From the NCBI GenBank assembly GCA_017441065.1, contig JAFSAI010000033.1:66581-126475 (forward strand): DNA of 59,895 nt. Direction: 5' to 3'. Every line of letters begins with the position of its first letter. Positions within the stretch are counted from its first letter, which is position 1. This stretch comes from Bacilli bacterium (GTDB lineage: Bacteria; Bacillota_I; Bacilli_A; RF39; UBA660). The notes under the pieces are model-generated. The model searched no databases. It saw nothing but the letters and a program-made list of their open reading frames with translations, and was not told where the DNA came from. Shown here one piece after another: positions 6,802 to 15,788 of the stretch. A program made the translations under genes and the position numbers.

Positions 6802-7678
6802 TTATTTTTTTTCTTAACATCATAATGTTATCAGAAAAATAAATTTCAATTCTTTTGTCATCTACTAATTTTGTTAAATACGCTTTAATTGTAGCTCCAA
6901 TTAAATGATATTGTGTTATGTTAATACCAATGTTATATTCTTCAAATATTCTTTTTAATAAATCGTTATAGCTAATTTCACCATTAATTAATGAATAGAC
7001 TTTTTCTAGGTTATTTAATACTACTCTTCTATTTATTTCAATTGTTTCTTTAGAATTATTTTCAATATCTCCATGAGAAGGTACATAAACATTATACTCT
7101 GTATTTTCCAAATTTTCTAAAGTTCTTAAGTATTTTTCTACATCAAATATATACTGAATCGCATATTTATTTATTATCTTTTCACTTGTATATGCATCAC
7201 CTGCAAAACAAACTCCATCACTTGTCACAACCCCAATTAATCCAATAGAATGTCCTTCTAAATTTATTATTGTTATTCCGTTTTCATTTAATTTTTTTAT
7301 ATCTTCGCATTCACTACCATCGGCATATAACAACGAATTATATAATTCTCTTAACGGAGATGCGCCATATAACATAGATGGTTCTAACAAAGTATCATTA
7401 ATGAAATAGCTTTCTATTTTAGATGCATATATTTTACAATTATATTTATCTTGTAAATATTTATTTCCTCCTATATGATCTGCATGGCTATGAGTATTTA
7501 TTATAAATTTCAAATTCCAATTATGTTCTATTAAAACTGTTTCAATTAATTTTCCAAATTGTTTTGAACTACCACTATCAATTAAACATACATTATTGTC
7601 TTCTAAAACATATATTCCTACATTAACTGGATTTTTAATACAATATGTCTTATCTCCTAATTTTACTAAATCTATCAT
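6794..7678 (-). CDS. Metallo-beta-lactamase-fold hydrolase
   Basis: The metal motif INTHSHADH appears near residue 65, a downstream GHSIG histidine near 140, an aspartate in CFAGD, and PSHGD near 198. Together these form the two-metal site of the MBL fold. Of its 294 residues, the last 80 or so are helical and may form a small C-terminal domain. The superfamily includes hydrolases of thioesters, lactones and nucleic acids, so the substrate cannot be assigned. It starts at ATG 7678 with AGGTGAT upstream and ends 8 bp inside the converging helicase gene. Confidence 0.85.
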   Translation of the reverse strand: MIDLVKLGDKTYCIKNPVNVGIYVLEDNNVCLIDSGSSKQFGKLIETVLIEHNWNLKFIINTHSHADHIGGNKYLQDKYNCKIYASKIESYFINDTLLEPSMLYGASPLRELYNSLLYADGSECEDIKKLNENGITIINLEGHSIGLIGVVTSDGVCFAGDAYTSEKIINKYAIQYIFDVEKYLRTLENLENTEYNVYVPSHGDIENNSKETIEINRRVVLNNLEKVYSLINGEISYNDLLKRIFEEYNIGINITQYHLIGATIKAYLTKLVDDKRIEIYFSDNIMMLRKKIII

Positions 7679-7820
7679 ATTTTTATCACCTTTATTAATT
7701 ATATTATATCACATATTAAGCTATATTTTTTGTTTACAATTCTTTACACTAAAAATTATTTTTCTAGTATTCAAACATATAATTAAATGGTATAGTAACA
7801 ACTCAAGAAAGGAGATTTTT

Positions 7821-8675
7821 ATGAACAATATTATTGCTAGTCTAAAGGGATTTCTTAATTTTAATAACATATATTTAGTAAATTTATTTTACTCAATTAT
7901 ATCTTTTGTTATAATTAAAATAATTTGGCATATTATAAACTTTTTAAACAAAAAATATTCTCATAACGAAAAGAAAATTTACTTTTACCATAGACGAAAT
8001 AAATCTATCTTTACAATACTTTATATTATAGCTCTTTTTATAATTTGGCGAAACGAACTTAAAGATATCATTACACTTATAAGTTTTATTTCAGCAGCAA
8101 TTACTTTAGCAGCTAGAGATATTATTTATAATTACTTCTGTGGAATTTACATTAAATTCATTAAACCTATTAAAATAGAGGATCGTATAAAAGTTGGGGA
8201 TACTATTGGTGACATTATTAATATTAATGCTTTAAGTTTTGAATTATTAGAGGTTGATGTTGAGACGAATCAAAGTACAGGAAAAATAATCCATATTCCG
8301 AATTCCCAAATTTTTAACTCTGCTATCAAAAATTATAATACAGCATTCAAATATATTTGGGATGAAATCAGCATTAATATTTCAGTTGATTCTGATGTAA
8401 ATAAAGCTAAAAAAATATTACTTAGAATCGTAAATGGTAATAGTATTATTAAAGAAATTCCTCGAAAAATGAAAGAAGAAATTAAAAATTCTAATTCTGA
8501 TTATAGAATATACTACAATAAATTAACACCTATTATTTACACAAAGTTAGTAGAACACAAAATTATATTAACAGTTAGATTCTTAATTCACCCAAAAAAA
8601 CAAAGAAATGTTGAGAGTGAAATCTATGAAAAAATTATTTTTGAATTTAAAAAGAATAACATTACAATTATGTAA
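7821..8675 (+). CDS. Small-conductance mechanosensitive channel (MscS family)
   Basis: Residues about 15-45 and 60-75 give two N-terminal membrane helices. A third helix with the small-residue pattern AAITLAARDIIYN (about 93-105) matches the MscS pore helix. The beta domain follows (IKVGDTIGDI), then the cytoplasmic alpha/beta region. The channel opens on hypo-osmotic shock and releases solutes. The open frame extends upstream, but the ATG at 7821, eight bases after AAGGAG, is the natural start and gives 284 residues, the usual MscS size. Confidence 0.88.
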   Translation: MNNIIASLKGFLNFNNIYLVNLFYSIISFVIIKIIWHIINFLNKKYSHNEKKIYFYHRRNKSIFTILYIIALFIIWRNELKDIITLISFISAAITLAARDIIYNYFCGIYIKFIKPIKIEDRIKVGDTIGDIININALSFELLEVDVETNQSTGKIIHIPNSQIFNSAIKNYNTAFKYIWDEISINISVDSDVNKAKKILLRIVNGNSIIKEIPRKMKEEIKNSNSDYRIYYNKLTPIIYTKLVEHKIILTVRFLIHPKKQRNVESEIYEKIIFEFKKNNITIM

Positions 8676-8688
8676 CATTATTCTTTTT
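8649..8688. terminator. Bidirectional terminator between mscS and the DUF368 gene
   Basis: AAAAAGAATAA (8649-8659) and TTATTCTTTTT (8678-8688) form an 11-bp stem. It holds the stop codon of mscS and touches the last base pairs of the converging gene, so it can serve both. Confidence 0.65.
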
Positions 8689-9577
8689 ATTTGTTATTTA
8701 ATAAATTTTTCAAACCTTCTAGTCCCAAGATTATTATCCCGCCAATTATAAACCACATAATACTAAATGTGTCAAACGTTAAAAATTGTCTTGGAATATC
8801 TAATGTAGTTGGCCCCATTACAATTGAATAAATTGAAGCAATCATCATACCTAATATTGCATACAAAGTTGCACTTCTCTTTTTTTCTAAACATTTTCTA
8901 AGTAATTTAGTAAAAAATATTACACCGAAAATTATACCTAATCCAAATACAAATAGTATTGGAACCACTGAAAAATCAAATGTTAAAAATGCTTTTACTT
9001 TAGTAATAATGGGTATGTAAATCCCAAAAATTAGTAACAATGTAGAACCAGATATTCCTGGTAATATCATTGCTGATATTGCAGTCATCGCTGCTAAAAA
9101 CACATAAATTACTGTTCCAATATTAAAATTATCAATATTAAATGCATTGCCTGTTACTCTATTCAAATAAGTTATTAAAATAACTAATGATGCTCCCAAA
9201 ATAGCAAAAATAATATTATGATATTTTCCTCTTAAAGAATCCTTTTCATCTCGTATAACAATTGGAATTGCTAATATAATAAAACCAATAAATAATGAAC
9301 TCATTTCGTAGATATGTTTATCAAATAAACTAGATAAAAATAATACTGCTAATATTAAACCACAAATCCAACCAACACCTATTTTTAACAAGTATCTAAA
9401 TGATTCTTTTTTCTGCTTTAAATTTCCTCTAAATAAATCATCTAATGATGTAATAAATTTATCGTAAAAACCTAATATAAATGCAACAGTACCTCCGGAT
9501 ACACCAGGAACACTGTCTGCAAGAGACATACAAAAACCATTAATGAAACTTATTATAAATTCTTTTATTTTCTTCAT
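8687..9577 (-). CDS. DUF368 / PopT-type polyprenyl-phosphate transporter
   Basis: This polytopic membrane protein of about 296 residues carries the DUF368 hallmark SVPGVSGGTVAFILGFYDK near residues 23-41 and a second internal copy ILPGISGSTLLLIFGIY near 180. DUF368 proteins were recently identified as one of two families that return undecaprenyl phosphate to the inner membrane face for wall synthesis. ATG 9577 is preferred over a TTG at 9592, because GAGG lies nine bases before the ATG. Another family with the same proposed role, DedA, is encoded at 43306-43926. Confidence 0.85.
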   Translation of the reverse strand: MKKIKEFIISFINGFCMSLADSVPGVSGGTVAFILGFYDKFITSLDDLFRGNLKQKKESFRYLLKIGVGWICGLILAVLFLSSLFDKHIYEMSSLFIGFIILAIPIVIRDEKDSLRGKYHNIIFAILGASLVILITYLNRVTGNAFNIDNFNIGTVIYVFLAAMTAISAMILPGISGSTLLLIFGIYIPIITKVKAFLTFDFSVVPILFVFGLGIIFGVIFFTKLLRKCLEKKRSATLYAILGMMIASIYSIVMGPTTLDIPRQFLTFDTFSIMWFIIGGIIILGLEGLKNLLNNK

Positions 9578-9630
9578 ATTATCTAACCTCAATAAGAAAA
9601 TTATATCAAATATAAAAACTTCTTACAATA

Positions 9631-10356
9631 TTAGTCAATATAATCTATAATGTATTGTCCACTGTATGGTTTTCTTGGATTTTCTAGCAAAAGTTCTCTG
9701 CTCAATTTTCTTGTCATAATATTCTCTTCAGGAATTCGAAATGTTCCCTTTCTAATTGCATCTAGTACATTAAACGGATCGGATTTTCCTAATATCGCTA
9801 AAGTATTTAAATTGAAACTATAGGCATCTACTGAATAATCAAGTGGATACAATTTCAAATAATCTTCTACTAACGTTGAAAATGATCTGGTACTTCCTAC
9901 CGGTTGAGAAATTCTTAAGGAACTATCAAAATCCAATAAATATGCTAAATCATTCTCACCAAATAACATATTTGAACCATTTAAATCTCCATGAATTCTT
10001 CCATAACATTTATGGAATTTCATGATTGTTAATTTTGCTTTTTTTAATAAAAGGATTTTCTTCGCTCTTTCATAAACATCTTCAATTTCTATTAGGTCTT
10101 TATAATAATTTGTCAAATACCCACTGAATGATGCATCGCCAAATGTATGAACCATATATAAAGGTGTTAAAAATTCTTCTGAATACTCTTCGTCTGTAAA
10201 TGATGAGATGTTTCTAATTATATCAGAAGGAAATTCTTTTTTGAATTCTTTATAACAATATGTCTTTCCTTCTATTTCAGTTTTGTATACATTTCCAAAT
10301 GAGCCATAATTAAATGGATTATCTATTTCAAAACATTCCCTTGGCATAACTCTCAT
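9631..10356 (-). CDS. Hanks-type protein kinase-like protein
   Basis: The 241-residue protein has a recognisable eukaryotic-like kinase core. There is a glycine loop NYGSFGNVYK near residue 16, a lysine in YCYKEF, the catalytic loop HGDLNGSN near 122-129 and a metal-binding LLDFD near 142. The canonical DFG is DFD here. The catalytic Asp and Asn and the metal Asp are present, so activity is plausible, but the substrate may be a small molecule or lipid rather than a protein. No membrane segment or sensor domain is seen. ATG 10356 is chosen over TTG 10365, because AGGTGG lies nine bases before it. It follows a terminator and is probably transcribed alone. Confidence 0.65.
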   Translation of the reverse strand: MRVMPRECFEIDNPFNYGSFGNVYKTEIEGKTYCYKEFKKEFPSDIIRNISSFTDEEYSEEFLTPLYMVHTFGDASFSGYLTNYYKDLIEIEDVYERAKKILLLKKAKLTIMKFHKCYGRIHGDLNGSNMLFGENDLAYLLDFDSSLRISQPVGSTRSFSTLVEDYLKLYPLDYSVDAYSFNLNTLAILGKSDPFNVLDAIRKGTFRIPEENIMTRKLSRELLLENPRKPYSGQYIIDYID

Positions 10357-10385
10357 AATTTTCAACCACCTTTCTAAAAAAAATA

Positions 10386-10406
10386 ACTCAGGATAAAATC
10401 CTGAGT
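10386..10406 (-). terminator. Terminator of the ACP/hydrolase/pta/buk operon
   Basis: ACTCAGGAT and ATCCTGAGT form a 9-bp stem followed on the minus strand by TTATTTTTTT. It lies 52 bp past the last operon gene. Confidence 0.8.
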
Positions 10407-10458
10407 ATTAATTATGCAATATATAATATCATGTTTTGTATTATTGGTCAAATTTGCT

Positions 10459-10899
10459 TTATTTTCTTCTTTTATATTTTACGCTTTTTTCGTATTGTTT
10501 AAGTGCAAAATATGCAGAAATAGTAGATACAACAACTCCTAAAATAGCTTGATAAATTGCTGTTATTAATGTGTTTATTTCACATGTATTTAAGCCTATT
10601 ATTTTTTCAACAATTAAAGCAACAAAAGCAAAGCCAAAGACTAATGCGATTAAAGCATATGGTATTGTTTTTAAAAAACTTTGACCCAACGACAACTTTC
10701 TTTTCAAAACTCCAGCTGTACCTTTTAAAACAATCATACAATTAAGTAACGTAGGAACAAAACAACACATTGCTCCACCAATGTAGTTAGGTATCGGATT
10801 TTCTGTATTTACTCCTACTACTAATGTCAACACAAAACCTAACACTAACCCTACCACTACTCCTGGAACAAGTTGTTTAATAATATCTTCTTTTTTCAT
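10459..10899 (-). CDS. Four-helix membrane protein of the acyl operon
   Basis: I do not recognise this 146-residue protein. It has four hydrophobic helices at about residues 10-30, 39-58, 74-97 and 110-132, a basic tail (KSVKYKRRK) and a cysteine pair in the second helix. It begins 8 bp after the kinase gene stop with an AGGAG site, and it is the last gene before the terminator. Its place in the operon suggests a membrane step linked to the acyl pathway, such as movement of a short-chain acid. That is inference from position only. Confidence 0.6.
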   Translation of the reverse strand: MKKEDIIKQLVPGVVVGLVLGFVLTLVVGVNTENPIPNYIGGAMCCFVPTLLNCMIVLKGTAGVLKRKLSLGQSFLKTIPYALIALVFGFAFVALIVEKIIGLNTCEINTLITAIYQAILGVVVSTISAYFALKQYEKSVKYKRRK

Positions 10900-10907
10900 A
10901 TAAACTC

Positions 10908-12014
10908 CTAATCTAGCCCTTTAAAAACTGGCTCGCCAATATAATTTCTAGCTGTTTCTGTATTTTTTAAAACTCTTAGAGCTCCGGCAGCTAATGCCTC
11001 TAATTCAAATTCTCCAGGCATTAATACTACTTTTGTTAATTTACCAATATATTTTTTTAAATTTTTAACTAAATATGGATCATTTGATATTCCACCAGTT
11101 AATATTATGGCACTACAATTGCATTTTAATGCCACATACATTGCACCTACTTGTTTGGCTATTTGATAAATCATAGCATCATAAACAACTTTTGCTTTTT
11201 TATTGCCAGATTTAATCATTTCACCAACATCACGCATGTCAGTGGTTCCAAGCCAAGCCATTATACCACCACTCTTGTTAATTAATGATTTTATTTCTTT
11301 TTCAGTATATTTATTGCTGAAACACATTCCTACAAGAGCTTTTGCTGGAACAAATCCACTTCTATTTGGAGTCATTGGTCCATCACCATTAACAATATCA
11401 TTACAATCTATCATTTTACCATGGTTATGAGCTGCAATAGAAATACCTCCACCAATATGACATATTATTAAATTTAAATCTTCATATTTGCTTTTTATTT
11501 TTTTTGCATATCTAATAGCTATTTCTTTTTGGTTTAAAGCATGTATTCTACTTTCTCTATATAATCCAGGTATACCTGTAATTCTTGCTTCTACTTTAAA
11601 TTCATCAACATCCGGTGGATTTACACAAAATGATGGTTTGCCATACATATCACCTAGTTCTTTAGCTAGTACAATTCCTAATGCGGAAGGATGTTTTACA
11701 ATTCGCATTGATTTTGCATCTTCATACATTAAATCGTTAATTTTGTAAGTTCCACCTTGACAACATTCCAAAGAACCACCGCGACCTGAGTAAGCATCAA
11801 TTGATTCCATTGAAATATTATTTTCTTCTAAAGTATTAAGCAGCGTATTTAATCTAAATTCTCTTTGATCAGAAATTTCTTTATATGGAGCTAATTCTTC
11901 AGCACTATGTTCAATACTAATTCTTAAAACACAGTCTTCATTATCAAATACTCCAATTTTAGTACTAGTAGAACCTGGGTTAATTGTTAAAATACGATAT
12001 TTATTTTTTTTCAT
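10908..12014 (-). CDS. buk: Butyrate kinase-type acyl kinase
   Basis: This belongs to the acetate/butyrate kinase (ASKHA) fold. It shows an N-terminal ILTINPGSTSTKIGVF phosphate loop, a central HIGGGISIAAH, and the segment DGPMTPNRSGFVP typical of butyrate kinases rather than AckA. At 368 residues it matches Buk (about 355). It transfers phosphate from an acyl phosphate to ADP, giving ATP and a carboxylate; substrates may include branched acids. It overlaps the end of the phosphotransacylase gene by 14 bp, so the two are translationally coupled. The exact acyl chain cannot be told from sequence. Confidence 0.9.
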   Translation of the reverse strand: MKKNKYRILTINPGSTSTKIGVFDNEDCVLRISIEHSAEELAPYKEISDQREFRLNTLLNTLEENNISMESIDAYSGRGGSLECCQGGTYKINDLMYEDAKSMRIVKHPSALGIVLAKELGDMYGKPSFCVNPPDVDEFKVEARITGIPGLYRESRIHALNQKEIAIRYAKKIKSKYEDLNLIICHIGGGISIAAHNHGKMIDCNDIVNGDGPMTPNRSGFVPAKALVGMCFSNKYTEKEIKSLINKSGGIMAWLGTTDMRDVGEMIKSGNKKAKVVYDAMIYQIAKQVGAMYVALKCNCSAIILTGGISNDPYLVKNLKKYIGKLTKVVLMPGEFELEALAAGALRVLKNTETARNYIGEPVFKGLD

Positions 12015-13017
12015 TTTTTAAATCTCCAGCTCTTACTATTGAAAATAAAATATTACCAACTATTTCTGATACGGGAGCCCCTCTTGAACAGTCACTACAA
12101 ATTAATCTAAAACCTTGTAATAATGGTCCATATGCATCTGCATGACCAAATTGTTGGATTAGCTTTACTCCAATATTACCAGCATTCAAATCAGGAAATA
12201 TTAAAATATTGGCTTTACCTGCTACTTCACTTGGTCTTTTAACCTTTTTTGCTGCCACTTCAGGTACTATTGCAGAATCAAGTTGAAATTCACCATCTAT
12301 TTTTAAATCTGGTCTTCTTTCATTTGCAATTTTTACAGCAGTTTGTACTTTTTCAACTAATTCACCTTGACCAGATCCAAGAGATGAATAAGAAAGCAAC
12401 GCACATCTTGGTTCCCAATCTGTAACAGCTCTAATTGTATCGCATGTACTAATGGCAATACTCGCAAGTTCTGAAGCACTAGGATTTGTACAAACAGCAC
12501 AATCTCCTATCGCAATTAAGTTTCCACCATCAGCAAATGTATAATTTGGAAGTTCTGCTATCCCAACAGATGAAACAACATCTAAATTGTCTTTTAAGCC
12601 AACTATAGTTTGAGCCGCTAAAATAATATCTCCTGTTGTACTTGTAATACCAGCAAATGTTACATCAACTTCTCCAATAGCTTCCATCATTAGTGCTAAA
12701 TATAGTGGATCATTCATTCTTCTTCTTAAAGATTTTTCGCCATAAACTAAGTTAGGTAGTTTTAAATATTCTGTTAAAACTTTTTCTTTATATTCTTCAT
12801 TATTAACATCTATATATTCCCATTTATCATCTGAAATACCATTTTCTTTACAAAGTGTTTTAACCTCGTCATTATTTCCTACAACAACTACATTACAATA
12901 ACCTTCTTTAGCTACTTCATCCATAGCAAAAATCATTTTTATATCATTAGCTTCAGGAAAGGCAACCCTGCCTGGGTTTGCCTTTGCCTTAAGCTTAACG
13001 TTTTCCATTAAGTTCAT
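12001..13017 (-). CDS. pta: Phosphate acetyl/butyryltransferase
   Basis: The enzyme swaps CoA on an acyl thioester for phosphate. The 338 residues look like the catalytic core of Pta: GRVAFPEANDIK at the N-terminus, TTGDIILAAQ in the middle, and VAGKANILIFPDLNAGNIG followed by GPLLQGF near the end. In the final conserved segment the usual DLSRG reads DCSRG. No N-terminal regulatory domain of the long Pta type is present. It sits between a CocE-type hydrolase and a butyrate kinase, so it may act on acyl groups other than acetyl. The choice between Pta and Ptb is open. Confidence 0.85.
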   Translation of the reverse strand: MNLMENVKLKAKANPGRVAFPEANDIKMIFAMDEVAKEGYCNVVVVGNNDEVKTLCKENGISDDKWEYIDVNNEEYKEKVLTEYLKLPNLVYGEKSLRRRMNDPLYLALMMEAIGEVDVTFAGITSTTGDIILAAQTIVGLKDNLDVVSSVGIAELPNYTFADGGNLIAIGDCAVCTNPSASELASIAISTCDTIRAVTDWEPRCALLSYSSLGSGQGELVEKVQTAVKIANERRPDLKIDGEFQLDSAIVPEVAAKKVKRPSEVAGKANILIFPDLNAGNIGVKLIQQFGHADAYGPLLQGFRLICSDCSRGAPVSEIVGNILFSIVRAGDLKNEKK

Positions 13018-13028
13018 AGTAGTTTTTC

Positions 13029-14846
13029 CTATCTATAAATATAATCGCCATCTTCATATCTAGGTGGGATTTCTGGTACTAATAAATAAGAATCGTATTT
13101 ACCACCTGTATGAATTACATGGTCTCCTTTGTTATCTGGGAACCAAACTAATGGTTCAAACCATTCGTCACGAATATAGCGTCCAGCAATTTCAACTTGT
13201 AATTTTTGTCCTTTATGCCAGAATCTTGATAATGGCCAAATTTCAATATCAACTGGTACAATTTCTCCAGGTTTCAATTTTTCCATTCTATCATGTGTAT
13301 GTACTGGTTGATATTCAGTCGATTTTTCTTCATCTAAATGTCTATGAGATACTCTAAGTTTACCCCAAGCTCCTGGATGGCGTTCACTACCAAATATTGT
13401 TACTGGTAGCCATTCTCCTTTTGTAGACAATTTTTTTATTGTAATAAATAAATCCATATCATCATGTCCTTGAGCTTCAACCCACATACGAAGTTTCATA
13501 TATCCAGTTAATTCAGTATCTTTTCTAAATGTATATTCAAATGTTGTTAAACCAGTTGCGCCATCGTAACTTACTGAACTTTCTTTTTTAACAGGAGCAT
13601 CTCCTAATTTGCCAGTTGCTGCATTCATATATAATTTTTTATATTGTGTTCTAGCAAGTGGCCATTCATTTTCTGGTCTATTTGTTTGATATGGATATTC
13701 AAATGCATCCATAACTTCCATACGAATTTTTGGTGTTAATTCCCAACCATTATAAATATTTTTTAAATATCTATCAAAGAATAACTTTAAATCTTGTAAC
13801 ATTGCTGGATTGTATGTATCAGGCCATTCAAATACTTGATGACAACGCATCCATTTTTTTCTTGATTTAATGTTTTTAAAACCTTCCCAAGATCCACGTA
13901 AATGGAAATGGTTCCAGTTACATGTTGTATATACTGGAATATTAATATTTTCATATTTTGGAATTTTATCTTGCCAATATGGACTAGTTACAAATGGTTC
14001 TTTTTTAGCCATTGCAACTGTGTTATCAATATAACCTTTACCTTGAGCAGCAATAACAATAGATCCGCCAAAGAATCCTGGAATGCCACCTTCCATAATA
14101 CTTTCACGATATTGGTCGCCTGTTGCTTCCCATGGTGCAATACATACTAAATGAGGTGGACATTCTGCCGCAATTCGCCATTGACTCATTGCCACTCCTG
14201 AGTTACCAAACATCGCTATTTTTCCATTACACCATTTTTGTGTAGCAGCCCATTCGATAAAATCATAACCGTCTCTACCTTCTTGTGTACCAAATTGTTG
14301 TTGGTCACCTTCTGAGTTTCCAATACCACGAGGGTCAACATTTGCTACTGCATATCCTTGATAACACCAATACATTGGATCTGATGATTCAAATTTACAA
14401 ACATTTGAAACAGCACCTGTAGGCACTCCCATTGGTCTAAATATTTGAACTGGTTGATGCCATGGTTGTTTACCAAAGAATGACCAACTAATAATTAATG
14501 GAATCGGATCTTGTAATGCTGTTTTTGGCATATAAATGTCAGCATAAATAGTAACTCCATCACGCATTTTTACTGGTTGATCTTGTAAACAAATAATTTT
14601 ATGTTCATCATCAACATAATAGTCTCTAGTATCAACTGGTACTTCAACACAATAATTCATTGCTTCTTCTCTTGGTACCTTTAAAAGTTCCTCCTTAGGA
14701 ATAGGTTGTGTCATTTTTGTAAATATTACATCACAATTACTTCCGTCTGGATAAGTAATATTTACCACTTTTTCATCTCTAGGTGGCATCTCTTTTGGTA
14801 GAGATAATTCGTTTTCAATTACTGCTTTCTTTTTTTCCTCTTTCAT
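13029..14846 (-). CDS. CocE/NonD-type alpha/beta hydrolase (S15-like)
   Basis: The 605-residue protein has an alpha/beta hydrolase domain with DPRGIGNSEG near residue 173 and a nucleophile elbow GNSGVA near 217. The second half contains the jelly-roll domain of X-Pro dipeptidyl-peptidase C-terminal type, ending near PLVWFPDNKGDH. Relatives hydrolyse esters such as cocaine, or act as acylases or dipeptidyl-peptidases. There is no signal peptide, so it acts in the cytosol. It is placed 13 bp after a dedicated acyl carrier protein gene and 11 bp before a phosphotransacylase gene. That suggests action on an acyl ester or thioester feeding the acyl-phosphate route; this is inference, not a family property. 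Confidence 0.8.
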   Translation of the reverse strand: MKEEKKKAVIENELSLPKEMPPRDEKVVNITYPDGSNCDVIFTKMTQPIPKEELLKVPREEAMNYCVEVPVDTRDYYVDDEHKIICLQDQPVKMRDGVTIYADIYMPKTALQDPIPLIISWSFFGKQPWHQPVQIFRPMGVPTGAVSNVCKFESSDPMYWCYQGYAVANVDPRGIGNSEGDQQQFGTQEGRDGYDFIEWAATQKWCNGKIAMFGNSGVAMSQWRIAAECPPHLVCIAPWEATGDQYRESIMEGGIPGFFGGSIVIAAQGKGYIDNTVAMAKKEPFVTSPYWQDKIPKYENINIPVYTTCNWNHFHLRGSWEGFKNIKSRKKWMRCHQVFEWPDTYNPAMLQDLKLFFDRYLKNIYNGWELTPKIRMEVMDAFEYPYQTNRPENEWPLARTQYKKLYMNAATGKLGDAPVKKESSVSYDGATGLTTFEYTFRKDTELTGYMKLRMWVEAQGHDDMDLFITIKKLSTKGEWLPVTIFGSERHPGAWGKLRVSHRHLDEEKSTEYQPVHTHDRMEKLKPGEIVPVDIEIWPLSRFWHKGQKLQVEIAGRYIRDEWFEPLVWFPDNKGDHVIHTGGKYDSYLLVPEIPPRYEDGDYIYR

Positions 14847-14859
14847 TCTTTTTCCCTTT

Positions 14860-15102
14860 CTATTCTACTTCTTTTGCAATAATTTCTGCAGCTTGTTCTA
14901 TAGTATCAGAGTGCATTAATTCAGTATATTTGATATAGCAATCATATTCTTCTTCAAGTTCAGAAATGATTCCAACCATTTCGATACTTTTTAAGTCAAC
15001 TTCTGTTCTTATATTTGTACTTCCTGATAATGTGCTTGGATCAATTCCTAATACTTTTGCTGTTTTTTCAATTAATTTTCCTTGGATTTCTTCCTTCATC
15101 AT
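14860..15102 (-). CDS. Discrete acyl carrier protein
   Basis: The 80-residue acidic protein has the four-helix ACP pattern. The phosphopantetheine site appears as DLKSIEMVGIISELEEEY, with Ser near residue 40 in place of the usual DSL motif, which reads KSI here. AGGAGG stands five bases before ATG 15102. It opens a five-gene operon and faces acpS divergently across 110 bp, so the carrier and its modifying enzyme are side by side. It may be the housekeeping ACP or a dedicated carrier. The non-DSL site and operon partners favour a dedicated one, but the presence of another ACP cannot be tested here. Confidence 0.85.
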   Translation of the reverse strand: MMKEEIQGKLIEKTAKVLGIDPSTLSGSTNIRTEVDLKSIEMVGIISELEEEYDCYIKYTELMHSDTIEQAAEIIAKEVE

Positions 15103-15212
15103 CTATTCCTCCTATCATATAAATTATAACATGATTTATTCAAATTCATATGAAAAATTTATTAATTTTTATTAAAATATGACAATTGTGATATACTTAA
15201 CTTGGTGATATT

Positions 15213-15548
15213 ATGAATTTGTCTATTGGTACTGATATTTTATATATTCCAAGATTAAAAAAAACAATTGAAACAAATCCTAATTTTATTAACAAAGTAT
15301 ATACAAAAAAAGAACTTGAAATAGCTAATAACTTGTCTAATTCATTAGAATTCTATGCAACAAGATTTGCAGCCAAAGAAGCTATTATTAAAGCAACTAA
15401 TGGAGAATATGATTTTAGTGAAATCGAAATATTAAAAGAAAAAAATGGTAAACCACTACCATCCATTCTTAACAACAAGAATATTAATATAGAATTGTCA
15501 TTATCTTATGATAACGATTATGCTATCGCTTTCTGCATTATTAAGTAA
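15213..15548 (+). CDS. acpS: Holo-acyl-carrier-protein synthase
   Basis: AcpS moves 4'-phosphopantetheine from CoA to the serine of acyl carrier proteins. The 111-residue protein has the family motifs: GTDI near residue 6, RFAAKEAIIKA near 49 with the metal-binding Glu, and NGKPLP near 83. GGTGATATT precedes ATG 15213. It faces the ACP operon divergently, and the pair probably shares a regulatory interval, in which a TATAAT for the ACP side is visible. A terminator that also ends an opposing RNA follows directly. Confidence 0.92.
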   Translation: MNLSIGTDILYIPRLKKTIETNPNFINKVYTKKELEIANNLSNSLEFYATRFAAKEAIIKATNGEYDFSEIEILKEKNGKPLPSILNNKNINIELSLSYDNDYAIAFCIIK

Positions 15549-15782
15549 CAAAAAAATAACGTTGACAAGACGTTATTTTAGTTTGAATCAATTTTAGTTT
15601 TAGTCGAACTAAAATTGCTTATTACCGAAGTTTTCTTTCTTCATATGATCATATACTTAATAACAATAAGACCACACATGGCATTCCCCAGCATCTTCAT
15701 ATAACAAAATATGATAAGAAATAACATCAAATAAACTAATGTAGATTCAACGTTATTAATTGCTCTATTCTATTTATTAAGT
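15549..15782 (-). ncRNA. Structured non-coding RNA, possibly 6S-like
   Basis: A minus-strand transcript of about 230 nt is bounded by a promoter (15789-15817) and a T-run terminator. It has no coding frame of note. Arm A (15747-15757) pairs perfectly over 11 bp with arm A' (15555-15565). Arm B (15719-15728) pairs over 10 bp, with one G-U, with arm B' (15569-15578). The two stems nest. A' and B' also form the terminator hairpin itself. Inside, 10-bp and shorter hairpins can be drawn, for example AATTTTAGT with ACTAAAATT. Length, closing stem and rod shape resemble 6S RNA, but I see no decisive 6S sequence signature. Confidence 0.5.
15550..15580. terminator. Shared terminator of acpS and the structured RNA
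   Basis: AATAACG (15555-15561) and CGTTATT (15571-15577) form a stem with T runs on both strands, right after the acpS stop. Confidence 0.7.
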
Positions 15783-15788
15783 AATTAT

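Noticed and set aside
7596-7820. Longer MscS start
   Set aside because: The extension is antisense to the hydrolase gene, and ATG 7821 has a consensus ribosome site.
10908-12014. Acetate kinase (AckA)
   Set aside because: The sequence follows butyrate kinase signatures (DGPMTPNRSGFVP) and size, not those of AckA of about 400 residues.
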